DNA from: Nicotiana tabacum
Lineage: Eukaryota > Streptophyta > Magnoliopsida > Solanales > Solanaceae
Assembly: GCF_000715075.1 (NCBI RefSeq)
Contig: NC_134084.1
Coordinates: forward strand, 97,134,411-97,198,410
Direction of reading: 5' to 3'
DNA length: 64,000 nucleotides
In this document: positions 12,023-23,790 of the stretch, in pieces
How the letters are laid out: each line of letters opens with the position of its first letter
Numbering within the stretch: the first letter of the stretch is position 1
Program-made: the position numbers and the translations under genes
Notes under the pieces: generated by a model
Database searches by the model: none
What the model saw: only the letters and a program-made list of their open reading frames with translations
Told to the model about the DNA's origin: nothing

Positions 12023-12815
12023 CTATATGAATCTGCCCAAGGTCACGATCCGCCCTATCAGCCGTCGAATTACGTTGTTCACAATCGTAATCTCTTTGAT
12101 GGCCTTTATTTTGTCGGGATTGATTTTGATCCCACTGTTTGATACCATGAAGCCCAGGAATTTGCCAGAGCCTACTCCGAAGGTGCACTTCTCAGGATTG
12201 AGCTTTATGTTGTAGCTTCTGAGGATGTTGATGGTTTCCTGCAAATGGGTCAGATGGTCCTCTGCGCACAGGGATTTGACTAGCATATTATCCACATATA
12301 CCTCCATTGATTTTCCTACATGGTGCTCGAATATTTTATTAACTAGTCGTTGGTATGTTGTTCTCGCATTTTTTAGCCCGAAAGGCATTACGTTATAACA
12401 ATATGTACCGTATTTCGTGATAAATGAGGTCTTTTCCCTATCCTCGGGGTTCATCTGGATTTGATTGTACCCCGAGTAGGCATCGAGGAAAGTGAGAGTC
12501 TTGTGACCAGCCGTAGCATTGATCAAGCGATCGATATTAGGCAACGAGAAGTAATCTTTTGGGCATGCTTTGTTCAAGTATTTATAGTCTACGCACATCC
12601 TTAGCTTATTCCCTTTTTGGCACTACTACTACATTAGCTAGCCATTCGGGATATTTTACCTCTCTGATAGATCTGATTTTAAGTAGTTTCGCCACTTCCT
12701 CTTTGATGAAGGCATGCTTTATCTCGGACTGCGGTCTTCTCTTTTGCTTTATGGGTATGAATTTTGGGTCAACACTTAGTTTGTGGAAGGTTATTTCTGG
12801 TGAGATACTTGTCAT
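12023..12815 (-). pseudogene. Tat element reverse transcriptase
   Basis: The N-terminal part (FIKEEVAKLLKIRSIREVKYPEWLANVVVV) is in the segment 12606-12815 and the core in 12023-12598: CVDYKYLNKACPKD, FLDAYSGYNQIQM, MPFGLKNA, CTFGVGSGKFLGFMVS. The tyrosine-aspartate active-site motif reads YVDNML instead of YVDDML, so a metal-binding Asp is lost. A frame break near 12600 joins the two parts. The linker to RNase H (11612-12022) is too decayed to place. The YVDxMLVKS form and AYSGYNQI are typical of the Tat/Athila branch. Confidence 0.85.
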
Positions 12816-12817
12816 AT

Positions 12818-13690
12818 CTAAGTGGGACCAAGCGAAACAGTCGATATTATTACTAAGGAATTGAATGAACCCTGCCCTGAGCTTGGGGTCAGCCCCTTTC
12901 CCAGGTATACTTTACGATCAAGGAGGTGTTTGATCAAAACGGTTTGCTCCAGCTCTTTGACTGTTGATTTGGTCACGTCGGATTCCTCGGGGGCGATGAA
13001 GGTTCGGGGTGCGAAGAAGTCTTCGTCATCGTCTTCAAGGGTCTGCACGATTCTCTCCTCGTCCGAGGATGAGCATGTGGGGGTTGGCATCTCATGGTGG
13101 ACCGTGAACATTTCCCTTGCTACCCGATGTTCTCCATGTTTGGTCGTGATGCCATCCCTATTGGGAAACCTTATCACCTGGTGCAAAGTCGAGGGCACTG
13201 CCCTTATGTTGTGTATCCAAGGCCTACCAAGTAGGGCGTTGTATCTCATGTCATCGTTGATGACCTGAAACTCGGTGTTTTGGGTTGTGCTAGACGTGTC
13301 GAGTGGGAGGGTGATTTCTCCCTTCGTTTCTTCTCCGATCATGTTGAAACCGTGGAGGACTCGAGGGGTGGGAACAACTTAATTGAGCAGCCCTAGCTGT
13401 TCTACTACTTTTGACCTGATTATGTTGATCGAGCTGCCTAGATCCACGAGCACGCGCTTTATCTAGTGTTGTTTAATAAAAATGAGATTACTAGCGCGTC
13501 GTTGTGCGGTTCCATCATAGCTTCGAGATCCTCTTCGCTGAATATGAGGGTTTCTCCAAGTGAGAATTCTCGAGTTGGCCCCTCCTCTATAGCGGACGTT
13601 CTCGCTCTTTTGGACACAGGTCCTCGGGGAATGTTGGCTCCCCCAATAATCATGTGGACACCGACCTCTAGGTTGGTCATGCCCTTTTCA
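12818..13690 (-). pseudogene. Tat element aspartic protease and linker to RT
   Basis: The segment 13459-13680 ends with HNDALVISFLLNNTR, the start of the retropepsin domain. After a stop near 13459 the expected catalytic strand follows in decayed form (LVDLGSSINII, with Leu where the family has Ser), and the domain closes with YNALLGRPWIHNIRAVPS in the ORF 12818-13342. The remainder to 12818 is an acidic linker (SSSDEERIVQTLEDDDEDFF) before RT. The protease would cut the element polyprotein. Upstream of it there is no gag, only about 150 bp before the primer-binding site. Confidence 0.75.
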
Positions 13691-13840
13691 CTGTCGCCTT
13701 TGAGGTTCTAGCTTCTCATTTCACTAGTCGAGCTATGCGCTTTGTCCTGAAAGAAGTGATCTTTGGACGAGAAAAGGTGTGAAAGATAACGTGCGTTTGT
13801 TCAATGGAACCAGCAAGAAAATAATCACTATTATTTTTAG

Positions 13841-13859
13841 CCCCACGGTGGGCGCCAAA
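13841..13859 (-). other. Primer-binding site of the Tat element
   Basis: Read on the minus strand, TTTGGCGCCCACCGTGGGG follows one base after the LTR end ACA. This is the TGGCGCC-type primer site common to Tat and Athila elements. I did not identify the exact tRNA. Confidence 0.7.
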
Positions 13860-13860
13860 C

Positions 13861-14623
13861 TGTTTACCGTGAAAATGGTAACAACAATTAAATTTGTAAA
13901 TGGGATTCTAAAAATATGTGATCTATTCCCGAGCTAGTTGTTAGAGTAGTTGCTGCTAATAATATGAAGTTTAATGATGAAATGCAAGTTAAAACAAGAT
14001 AGTAATCGAACCGAGGGGCCTGCTGCTCGGGTATAGGTCTGGTCAAAGGGGGACCTCGAGGTCGACGTCAGGGTCGAGCTCGGGCTATCGGAGACAGACG
14101 GGAATGGGATAATAGTTGAGATACGATTTAATAAGGCTCTTTATACCCAATACCAGGTGGTAAAATGAAGAACAAATGAGAAAGCGATAAATATTAAAGT
14201 GGCATCGGGCTAGTGAGAGAGAGCGAGTTTAAAAAGAAGAGAGAGAGATGTTATTGCATTTGTGGAGAAAAATTGAGCAACATCAGCCGATCCTACAAAG
14301 TAATGGTGTTCCCTTTTATATAGGAGGGGAACCCGTTATGGTACAGAACGTATTAACCGTAAAGTTATGGAGATAGGACAGCTAGACATGACATCTTGAA
14401 AATAGGCCCCGGATAGACCAACCATGTCAGGTTAAACCACGTGCCTTGGGAACTCCCCTCTCGCCTGTCGTAGCTTGTTTTACTTGTCAGAATACGATAT
14501 CCTTCGGACCAATATATATCAAACCTCGAGGATGAGTCTCGAACTTGGCTTCGAGCTTCGAGGGGCATGACCGTGAGATGGTTCTATGGTAGGGAAATTA
14601 GGCCCCCGGATTTGCCGTATACA
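13861..14623 (-). repeat. 5' LTR of the Tat element
   Basis: Minus-strand termini TGTATACGG and CGGTAAACA. Matches 4212-4978 with scattered substitutions and small indels. Confidence 0.9.
14314..14323 (-). promoter_or_regulatory. TATA box of the Tat 5' LTR
   Basis: CTATATAAAA on the minus strand, about 300 bp inside the LTR, giving a U3 of ordinary length. The solo LTR at 29733-30344 has the same motif at a similar depth. Confidence 0.6.
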
Positions 14624-14628
14624 ATTTC

Positions 14629-15349
14629 TAGAAGAGGGTTTTAACCCTTGATAAAAAAAATATACAACTGCATATGTTCAGGAATGTCATGGTATGGGCA
14701 TTTCTTAACATTGCTTTTAATCTTTCCCGGGCTTGATAAACTAACTTAGTGTCAGTCTGCAAGAAATTAGAGATGTCTTGTCTTACCTTTGTGGTTTTAA
14801 CAGGGAAAAATATTTGTTTAAAAATTTTTGAGTCACTTGATCCCATGTGGTGATGAACCTTGTGGCAAACTTCGCAACCAAGTCTCGTCAGCTCCTTTTA
14901 AAGAGAAAGGAAATAGCCTTAACTTGATAGCTTCATGAGGTGCTCCATTATACTTAGCTGTTTCAACAAGTTCCAAAAAGTCAATTAAATGACTGTGTGG
15001 ATCTTCACCTGCGTCTCCATTGAAGATGCAAGGCTGTTGAATCGTTTGAATCAAGCCAGTCCTGATTTCAAAGTTGTTGGCTGCCACTGGAGGTTTTCTG
15101 ACACTAGATTCACAATTGAAGCGGATGGGTCTAGCATAATCCTTTAGGATTCTGTTTGCTGGCCTTGGTGCTACTTTATCAAACTGATCCTCCACATGGA
15201 CTGGTGGTTGAATGTCTTCTACTTCTTGATTCTCCATACCTTTACAAGCTATGCTTTAGGAAGATAATGCATTTTCTTTCCTATGCAATCGAAGAGATCT
15301 TTCAATTTCAGGATCATAATTGACCAACTCTTTTATAGAAGAGCGGGTC
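14629..15349 (-). pseudogene. Athila-type gag, 5' half (interrupted)
   Basis: The minus-strand ORF 14833-15237 encodes RPANRILKDYARPIRFN, QPCIFNGDAGEDPHSHLIDF and LRLFPFSLKGADETWLRSLP, the N-terminal half of an Athila-lineage Gag. Upstream, after one stop, ELVNYDPEIERSLRLHRKEN extends the protein to about 15330, so the true start lies beyond 15349, where chromovirus A is inserted. Downstream the reading continues in another frame (QARERLKAMLRNAHTM) up to the Tat insertion at 14628 and resumes at 4206. Gag would form the particle that packages the RNA. This relic is the oldest layer on this side of the window. Confidence 0.75.
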
Positions 15350-18129
15350 TATAATGACGCGGCCGGTCATTTCATGAGTTACCATTCTTTTTCCCCCATT
15401 TCTTCTTCTTATTTACTTGTTCAGCTGTATTATATATTATCGGGTTGGTTGGCTTGTGTTCGGAGAGGTTTTTGTAAGGTTTGAGACACTTAATCTTTTT
15501 TGAGTAAGCTTAAGTTGAAAGGTAAATCAGATGCTAACTTATGTGAAAAAGGGCCCGGATGTGAATTTCAATGGTTTGCGTATCTTCGAGAGATGATTTG
15601 GCACTTAGGAGTGTGATCGGAACATGTTTTGGACGCCCGTAGTAGGTTTAGGCTTGAATTGGCAGAATTTGGTATTTGGGCATTTTTCGGTTGATAGGTG
15701 AGATTTTGATATAGGGGTAGGAATGGAATTCTGGAAGTTTTCATAGCTCTGTGGTTTCATTTGGGATGTGTATGCAAAACTTCAGGTCATTCGGACGTGG
15801 TTTGATAGACTTTTTGATCTAAAGCGTAATTCAGAAGATTTTGGAACCTTTGGCTTGAATCTGATGTGTTTTGGTTGATTTGATGTTGTTTGAGGAGTTT
15901 TGAAGATTGATATAAGTTTGAATAGTGGTATATGACTCATTTTTACTTTTGGTTGAGGTCTCGGGGGCCTCGGGGTGATTACGGATGGTTGGCGGAAAGT
16001 TAGGAATTGGGAAATGGTAGTTGAAGCTGAGTCTATTGTCATAACCACACTTGCGGCTAGGGGCTCGCAGAAGCACCAATGGGTTGCAGATGTGGAAAAG
16101 GGACATGGGGGAAGGAACCGCAGAAGCAGCAATTTGAGCGCACCTGCAGTATCGCAGGTGCGGGAGATCAATCACAGATGCGGCACTTGAGTTTTAAGTG
16201 AGGATCGCAATTGCGGTGTCTTGGACCGCATAAGGGGGACCACAGAAGTGGTAATGGGACCGCAAGTGCGAAAATCCTAGGTTAGAAGGTATTAAAGATT
16301 TCCTTCGCGAATTTTGAGTTACTCTTCACCATTTTCATACGGGGTTGAGCTTGAGGGAGCTATTTGAAGAGGGATTTCAAGGAGATTTCAGTGAGGTAAG
16401 GTTTTTGGGTGTTATTCACTGATTTGGCTTGAAAATTAATGGAAATTAAGGGTTAAAAATGGAGAAACTAGGTCTTAAGACTGGAGACCTTTGAGCAAGG
16501 GTTTGAGGGGTCATTTCGGGCCAGATTTTAGTACTTCTGATATGTATGAACTCGTGGGGAGATAAGGAGTCTATTGATGTAAATTTTATCGAATTCCGAG
16601 ATGTGGTCCTGGGGTTTGGGTTTGGTTAATTTCGGGATTTGCGTGGTATTTTGATTGCTTTTGAGTGGGCTTTGTTCCCCAAGCATATTTTGATGATTAT
16701 ATGTTGATTTTGGTCAGATTTGGAGCATTCGGAGGCCGATTCGAGAGGCAAGGGCATCACAAGCTAGAGTTGGGACCAGATAGAGGTGAGTAATGATTGT
16801 AAATGTTGTCCTGATGGTATGAAACCCCGGATTACACATCATTGTGCTATTTTGAGGTGACGCACACGCTAGATGACGAGCATGGATTCGTACACTATTT
16901 GGGATTGTGACTTAGTGCATCCCGAATGACTGTTTTACTATGTAGTTGATTGAAAACTGTTTGCTATCATCATGTTTTGGATTGAATGCCACATTTGGGC
17001 CTCGTGCCAACTGTTTTGGACCCTTAGGGGATTTTTACTACTATTTCTCACTATTTTGACTTTATACTTGTACTCAGTCATGCTATATTCTATTATTTTT
17101 ATAACTCAGCCATGTTTACTCTTTTTTGACATCTTAAATGATATTTTGAGCTGAGCATCATATTTTTACTGTGCCCAAGTGGTGTTTAGAGATTTCTGAC
17201 TGAGTAGGGCTGAGAGCCTATGTTGTGAGGTTATATGGGATCAGGCTGCACGCCGCAATGGTATTGAGCTGATTCATGATTATAAGGCCGAGGGCCTGAG
17301 TTGCATGCCACAATGTGGTTTGATATGAGGCCGAGAGCCTATTGATTATGCCACGAGATGGCTTTACCCAGTTTGTTATGTGATATAGCCCGAGGGGCTG
17401 ATGTTGTTTTCATGTTATTGCCCGAGGGGTTGATACAAGTGATTGTGAGATAGCCCGAGGGGCTGATTCTGTTGTTATTTTGCCCGAGGGGCTGGTTCCA
17501 TCTGTTTTTCTACTCTCGCTATTTTTCATTCACTCGTTTAACTGTTAAAAGATATTTTAAAGAAGCTTATACTGAACTAAGGTGTTTTATGAGATTTCAC
17601 TGTTTTATTGCTTTGCAGAGGTTTTTCACTGTCTCTTTATAGCATTTTGCTGTGTTTTGCGTGTTTTCTTATCGCTCAGCCTTCATTTATTTTTATTACT
17701 CACTGAGATGGAGTACTCACATTACTCCCTGCACCCTGTGTGCAGATTCATGAACTTCAAGCCCTGCTAGCGAGGGTTGATTGCTTCCAGCAGACCATGC
17801 GGAGTTCACTAGGTAGCTGCTCGACGTTCGCAACCTAGTGCTTCTCCTTCCCATATTAATCTTCTTTTGTACTGAATTGTACTGGACTATTTAGCCTTTT
17901 CCTACTCTTAGACATATGTTAAGATGCTCATGACTGGTGACACCCCGATGTCGGGCTGTGTTTATTCCGCAAATTAATGTTCTATCTCACTTTTATTTTA
18001 GGATTTATAGTATGTTAATGAATTAAATTGAATTATTATAATTGTTAAAAATGAATTGGGTGTTGTGTCAGCTGGCCTTGCTTCACGATAGGAGCCATCA
18101 CAACCGGGTCCGGGTTTTGGGTCATGACA
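15350..18129 (+). repeat. 5' LTR of chromovirus A
   Basis: About 2.78 kb. The start TATAATGACGCGGCCGG looks like a TG-start LTR with TG mutated to TA. The end is GGGTCATGACA, two bases before the primer site. It holds a palindrome-rich GC zone (about 16020-16280) and a minisatellite zone (about 17235-17510). The partner LTR is not in the window, so the boundaries rest on similarity to other Tekay LTRs. Confidence 0.7.
17235..17510. repeat. Short tandem repeats in the LTR of chromovirus A
   Basis: Alternating diverged units built on CACGCCGCAATG, GGCCGAGGGCCTGA and AGCCCGAGGGGCTGAT, spaced about 30-50 bp. Confidence 0.7.
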
Positions 18130-18131
18130 AG

Positions 18132-18144
18132 TTGGTATCATAGC
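18132..18144 (+). other. Primer-binding site of chromovirus A
   Basis: TTGGTATCATAGC, one mismatch from the usual initiator-Met tRNA complement TGGTATCAGAGC, two bases after the LTR. Confidence 0.85.
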
Positions 18145-18325
18145 CGAGGTTACATAGGTCTCACGAGTCATGAGTAAGTTTAGTAGTCTTGCGGATCGGT
18201 ACAGAGACATATGTATTTATCCTCGAGAGGCTGCAGAACCTTTAGGAAACTTCGTATTCTTGAAATTCTTGTCGTGCGAATCTATTGATCAGAGTACTTA
18301 ACTTCTATTATTCTATTCTCTTACA

Positions 18326-19700
18326 GCTAGTGAGGACACGAGTAACCGGTCAGGATAGACGACCACCAGTACCATCGACTGTAGCCACCAGAGGCCGAGG
18401 ACACGATCAAGGCCGTGGTAGGGGTAAATGTGTGGCCTGCACAATAGCTAGGGCATCACCTACAGATCCACCAGTCGCCCTAGTTCAGGAGCAGGTTTCA
18501 GTTGTGGACACTCCAGTAGCACCAGCTCAGGCACCAGCTGTGCCCATTGTGATTTCGGGTCTTCAAGAGGTCCTGGCTCAGACTCTATTAGTATGCACTG
18601 GCCTAGCTCTGGTGGTCTCAGTTACTACAGCCACAACTACTTCTCAGGTCGCGAGAGGCGCTCAGACTCCCGCCACTCGCACACCTGACACGGTCGTGGA
18701 GGGACTTCAGACACCGGGGGAACATCTAACCCAGCCGGTTGCAGCTGCTCAGGACTATGTAGCTCCTGCCATGCCAGAGGACGAGCAGCACAGGTTGGAG
18801 AGGTTTGGTAGACTTCAGCCTCCAACTTTCAGTGGTGCAGAGGGCGAGAATGCCCAGGGTTTCTTGGACAAGTGTCAGAGGATTCTTCGTACAATGGGTA
18901 TTTTGGAGACCAGCGGGGTCGCTTTCACTACTTTTCAAATTTCTGGAGCTGCCCTCACTTGTTAGGAGGCTTATGAGAGGCGTAGGCCGATTGGAGCAGC
19001 ACCCCTTACCTGGCAGCAGTTCTCCGTTCTCTTTTTGGATAAGTATGTGCCATAGTCTCGTAGAGAGAAGCTGCGCAGGCAGTTCGAGTGGTTGCGTCAG
19101 AGAGATTTGACTATGACGCAGTATGAGATGAGGTTCTCAAAGTTGACTCATCATGCTGTTTGGTTGGTTCCGATAGATAGAGAGAGGATCAGGAGGTTCG
19201 TTGATGGCCTCACTTATCAGCATCGTATTCTCATGACCAGGGAGAGGGTGTTTGGTGCTACCTTTGAGGAGGTTGTTGAAATTGCTCACAAGATTGAGTC
19301 AGTTCGTCGCCAGGAGTGAGATGAGAGGGAGGCCAAGAGGCCTAGGGGATCTGGTAGTTATGGTGGTTCTCGTTTGAGAGGTTAGTTTCAGCACAACAGA
19401 GGTCATCTATTCAGGCATACTCAGCCAGCTCGCCCAAGTTATCGTAGGGCGTCATCGGGTTATGGTTCTTAAAGTTCTCATCAAGGTCAGTAATCACTCA
19501 GTGGAGCTCGTCCCATGCTCTATCAGTCCAGGGCTTTTCTATGCTAGGTGCATCTACTAGTCATTCCGGTGCTAGGGGTTCCTTTTAGTCCCCGTCTCTA
19601 TCACCCGGGAGTTACTCTGAGTGTGGAGAGATGGGTCATATGTTGAGGTAGTGTCCTCATCGTCTTGGGGGTTTATCTTAGCAGAGGAGTCAGCCATCGT
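18326..19700 (+). pseudogene. Chromovirus A gag
   Basis: Opens with VRTRVTGQDRRPP directly after CTAGTG, where ATGGTG would be expected, so the start codon is gone. A basic, Pro/Ala/Thr-rich N-terminus is followed by the Gag core (LERFGRLQPPTFSGAEGENA, FLDKCQRILRTMG; then after a stop RRQFEWLRQRDLTMTQYEMR, RIRRFVDGLTYQHRI). Near 19615 the zinc knuckle appears as CGEMGHMLR with the last Cys at CPH after an in-frame stop. Many stops are TAG where Gln is expected. Gag would build the particle. It is followed directly by the protease. Confidence 0.8.
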
Positions 19701-19705
19701 CTTCA

Positions 19706-20518
19706 GTGCCAGTTACTTCACCACCACCCACCCACCCAGCTAGGGGTTGCCCTAGACGGGGAGGTCGATCAGGTGGCGGTCAGGCCCGTTTCTATGCACT
19801 CCCAGCTAGACCCGATGTTATTGCTTCAGACGTCATGATCATAGGTATTGTCTCAATCTGCCATAGAGATGCCTCTATATTATTTGATCTCGGTTCCACT
19901 TATTCTTATGTGTCATCATACTTTGCTCATTATTTGGATACGCCCTGTGAGTCTCTTATTTCATCTGTTCGTGTATCAACTCTGCTGGGCGATACTATTG
20001 TTGTAGACCGTGTGTACTGGTCATGTGTGGTGACTATTAGGGGTCTGGATACCCGAGTGGATCTATTGTTGTTATGTATGGTAGACTTCGATGTTATATT
20101 GGGCATGGATTGGCTATCTCCAAGTCATGCTATTTTGGACTGTCATGCTAAGACAGTGACATTGGCTATGCCAGGTGTGCCATGGATTGAGTGGCGAGGT
20201 TCGACTGATTATGTTCCTAGTAGGGTAATTTCCCACGAAGGCCCAACGTATGGTTGGGAAGGGTTGTCTTTCTTACTTAGCCTTTGTGAGGGATGTCGGT
20301 GGAGAGACTCCTAGTATTGATTTTGTTCCTGTTGTGAGAGATTTTCCCAATGTGTTCCCTACAGACCTGCCGGGCATGCCACCAGATAGGGATATTGATT
20401 TTGGTATTAATCTGATGCCGGGCACTCAGCCCATTTCTATTCCACCAGCGGAGTTGAAGGAGTTAAAGGAATAACTTCAGGAACTCCTTTATAAGAGGTT
20501 CATTCGGCCTAGTGTGTC
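19706..20518 (+). pseudogene. Chromovirus A protease and N-terminus of RT
   Basis: The plus-strand ORF beginning at 19706 holds the aspartic protease: DASILFDLGSTYSYVSSYFA (the active-site region, Leu where relatives have Pro or Ser), then VDFDVILGMDWLSPSHAILD. A frameshift near 20270 moves the reading into the next ORF with the RT entry segment VVRDFPNVFPTDLPGMPPDR and IDFGINLMPGTQPISIPP. The protein breaks off after RFIRPSVS at about 20518, just before the RT core, where the minus-strand LTR begins. Confidence 0.85.
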
Positions 20519-21229
20519 TATCACAACCCAAACCGATGGGCCGTGACGGGCACCCGGTACCTTACTCAACCGAGTACCAACGTAACGTATCTTTCTTATT
20601 ACATCATCATATACACGTGAGATACGGGCCTAATAGGCCAATATGTTTATTTATAAACTCAAAACATAGGCCGACAAGGTCGTACAATCTTTCGTATACA
20701 CGATATATGTCTACAAGCCTATAAGAGTACATAAATGTCATAAAGGTCGAGACAGAGTCCCGCCATACCAAACAATACACGTCTAAATCATACTAACCAA
20801 ACGAGCAACTCCAAAGCAAATGGAGCGCACCAACACCTTCCGCTAAGCTGATAGCCTACTTGGAGGGCTCTCGACCTGTCTATCGAGACCTGCAGGCATG
20901 AAACGCAGTGTCCCCAGGCAAAAGGGATGTTAGTACAAATAACATACCGAGTATGTAAGGCACATAAATAAATAAGTAAGAGACATGGAAGAATATAGAG
21001 TACATGACTCAACCTATAAGTCTGAATGACTTTGTAAATCACGAAATAATTATAGTATCATGCATATGCGTATGGATTTCATGTCGTGCATAGGTACATG
21101 TTTCATAACATCATCAGCCTCTGAGGGTATCCCATCATATCATCTTGGCCACTATGGGCAAAATCATCAACGTATACCAGCTGATCAGGTGGTGGTGTAT
21201 ATATAACGCCATAACCTTTCCCATATCCC

Positions 21230-21260
21230 ATATATATATATATATACACACACACATACA
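21230..21260. repeat. (TA)n(CA)n microsatellite
   Basis: Runs of TA then CA inside the LTR. Confidence 0.9.
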
Positions 21261-22351
21261 TATTTACGCGTATATAACGACATCTCGTCATGGGTCAATG
21301 TACATGAATGCAATGCATGAAAACTTTGTTAATAAAATCTTTTGGAATGTTATAAGACCATTTTGCCGTAGAGTAATATCTTAAAGTAAACTCTTTTCAA
21401 CTTTCGTATTATTTTTTTTTTTGAGACCCATGAATAGATGATAAAATATTATGACACATGGATATTCAAGAACGTAGATATTTCTAATACTTTTATGAAT
21501 AGAGACATTCATGGAATTTGTGCATTTGCACTTTTCGTTCGTATTATATGGATCATGACAAAAGAAAGAAGGGATAGCCTTAACATACCTGGAGTAGGAA
21601 AAACTCCATATAATATTCTGTTGGAAACCTTCGTGGATTGAAATTAGAACCTAAAAATCGGATTAAGCTTCTGCGCTTTGAAATTGAGGAATGAAATCTT
21701 GCTTTGATTTGTTGAAATTTGGATGAAAATTTCTTCTAATGAAGCTTTCGTTTGAAATAAAATGTTTCTGTTCCAACGTTCTTAGCTTTTAAGCCAAAGG
21801 AAGATTGTGTTTGGCCTTTTACAAGGAATTCCTACTAAGTTCATAGATAAGATTTTCAATTCTTACCAAGACTTTAACTTAAGTCATCATTTGGTTACTA
21901 CATAATATCCATCTGGCAAGGTGACCAAGAGGTCATCCTTTGCCATTGTGTCTTTATGCCACGTGGAAGGGTGGGTGAAGATTATCAATCTTTACCCACT
22001 TATTAGTTAACTGGGTAAAGTCCCGTTACCCAGTAATTAATTAATTACCCGCATAATTTAAAAATTATCTCGAATTACTTAAAATACTACTCTCTTTTAA
22101 CACACCTTATACATCTTACTATCGTGTCTATGGAGTACCTTGTACGGTGCTAGTCCATAAATACCAGGTATTTTTGCTCGGGCCGTATTTTATCTCAAAA
22201 TGCAAAACTTTGACAAAATTTATTTTCTTCGATATTACTTTCCCTTTTACCTTCATGAATTTACTCATCACTTATAATTCTTATAATCCCCAAATAATCT
22301 TTTCATTGTACTGATGCCAATTACCTTAAAACAAATTCAACGTACAATACT

Positions 22352-22545
22352 ATAGGGTGCAACATCGTAGTAACTTATTACTGCGAAGCGTGATGTCACT
22401 GTAATGTAATACTGCAAGGCATAACATTATCGTAATATATTACTACAGGATGTAACATTCTCGTAATATATTACTACAGATGGTAACATCATCATAATAT
22501 ATTACTGTAGAGCATAACATCGCCGTAATACTGCAGGGAGTAGCA
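22352..22545. repeat. About six tandem units of 31-33 bp at the start of the LTR
   Basis: Each unit contains TAACATCRTCRTAATATATT followed by ACTRCAGG or a variant. Read on the minus strand they form the first 190 bp of U3. Confidence 0.8.
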
Positions 22546-22559
22546 TTATTCCCCCTTGG
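22546..22559 (-). other. Polypurine tract
   Basis: CCAAGGGGGAATAA on the minus strand abuts the LTR start, the expected place for plus-strand DNA priming. Confidence 0.7.
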
Positions 22560-23130
22560 AACATTCGTCCTCGAATGTTGACTGATGCACTTATCATTTT
22601 CATAACTTATATCTTCCAAATACTTTTAAACTTCCCTTGCTATCTAGGTGACTATTCTGTGAATGAGACCAAAGACAAGGGTATTCCCCCCTTAGGCCTC
22701 CTTTTCACACCACAACTTGTAGTCGGGATCCTTCAAATCTCGTAATTGTTGCTACCTTTCATCATGCAGCCTGTACAATTTTGACCTTGTAAGTGTGCCC
22801 AATCTCTAGGCTTCATATGTAGAGTTTGATAAGATGTCCCTTAAGGCATATCTTAGTATACTGAAGTTCTTTACTCGGTACTTTGTTGAATTCACGAATA
22901 TTTATCCCATCGCATAGGTCTGTTTAGCTATCCTTATGAATTTACTGCCATAACTCTTACTTTAATTTATCATTGCTGAGGTTTGCTACCAAATCCCAGC
23001 TTACTCTCGTTGCTTGTTCCATACGTATAAATTTAAGTCCTTTAATGCTTTCTCATTACTGCTCATCTTTAGAATGACGGCCTAATCCCATCTCATACTT
23101 TGTGACTTTTGTCCATCCATTGTTAAAGGA

Positions 23131-23249
23131 GTGAAATAGTGAAGCTCTGGGGATGATTTCAAGGATGATAGGGAAGCGAGAGTGGTGTTAATGGTGGGAG
23201 AAGGAGGCTATTGTTCAATTGCCATTATAGGAGTATTTGGAAGATGAGT

Positions 23250-23289
<40 letters not shown>

Positions 23290-23790
23290 AGAGAGGATCA
23301 CAACTACACAAAAGAGATGAAGTTTCATGACTTGCTGTGAGAGAGAGAAAGTTTTATTGGAATAAGGGCTAATGATGAGAGGAGAGAGAAACAGGTTCTG
23401 AATAATTCTAAAAATGACGGTAGGCTTGTGGGAAAGAATTACCGTGCAGAGGGGATGAAGGTATTTGAAAGACAAGACATGACATGCAGACTTTGAAAAG
23501 TCGGATGATGTGGCAGTTTAGTTAATTTTGTTAATTTCTTTTAGAAGGCATGTAGAATAAGCACATTACTACTAACCTGGGGTACAGGAACCTGATGCCA
23601 GAACAATTTTTTGAAAAAGGTTTTTACAACTCCTCTTTCGCAGTTCATAACTATACCTTTAGCTTCTATGATCGTCATATGTGTTTACCTACAACGGTAT
23701 TGATGTGAGTTAGGCTTGGTCAGAAAATACTTTAGCTAACTTTACCTGACAGTGTCTTGCATAGCCAGCTGATGGAGAATCAGGTTCTTC
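23131..23790 (-). other. 3' non-coding tail of the SIRE-type element
   Basis: AT- and CT-rich minus-strand sequence after the end of RNase H, without stable reading frame similarity. The ORF at 23215-23475 is mostly a translation of the CT repeat. Confidence 0.5.
23256..23286. repeat. (GA)n microsatellite
   Basis: About 15 GA units (CT on the element strand). Confidence 0.95.

Larger units (their letters stand above)
4212..14623 (-). mobile_element. Tat-lineage Ty3/gypsy element, gag-less, with antisense ORF
   Basis: A complete 10.4-kb element bounded by 767- and 763-bp LTRs and a perfect 5-bp target duplication. In transcript order (minus strand): 5' LTR 13861-14623, primer-binding site, protease, RT, RNase H, integrase down to about 9800, then about 4.8 kb between pol and the 3' LTR. 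That last part holds an ORF in the opposite direction, an arrangement known in the Tat clade. No gag lies between the primer-binding site and protease: only about 150 bp separate them, whereas a gag needs well over 1 kb. The LTRs differ at many positions, so the insertion is old relative to the Ogre element. Confidence 0.9.
15350..20518 (+). mobile_element. Chromovirus A (Tekay-type Ty3/gypsy), 5' part only
   Basis: A plus-strand element: 5' LTR, Met-tRNA-type primer-binding site, gag, protease and the first part of RT, then an abrupt break at 20518 where a minus-strand LTR starts. No continuation of its RT was found to the right, so the 3' part is lost or lies outside the window. It is inserted in the N-terminal part of the Athila gag. 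Confidence 0.8.
20519..22545 (-). repeat. 3' LTR of the minus-strand gypsy element
   Basis: The plus-strand left end is TATCACAACCC, one transition from the usual TGTCACAACCC; the right end is GGGAGTAGCA. About 2.03 kb, no coding capacity; the short ORFs are not recognisable. Confidence 0.65.
20519..23130 (-). mobile_element. 3' LTR and 3' tail of a minus-strand gypsy element
   Basis: On the minus strand the tail ends with CATTCGAGGACGAATG and CCAAGGGGGAATAA, the polypurine junction typical of solanaceous chromovirus-like and related non-autonomous elements, immediately before the LTR. The internal part (22546 to about 23130) has no pol similarity. The right limit is uncertain: somewhere near 23130 it changes to the 3' tail of the SIRE-type copia. 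No second copy of this LTR was found, so the element is truncated. Confidence 0.6.

Noticed and set aside
12822..13268. 148-codon plus ORF
   Set aside because: Shadow of the protease-RT linker on the minus strand.
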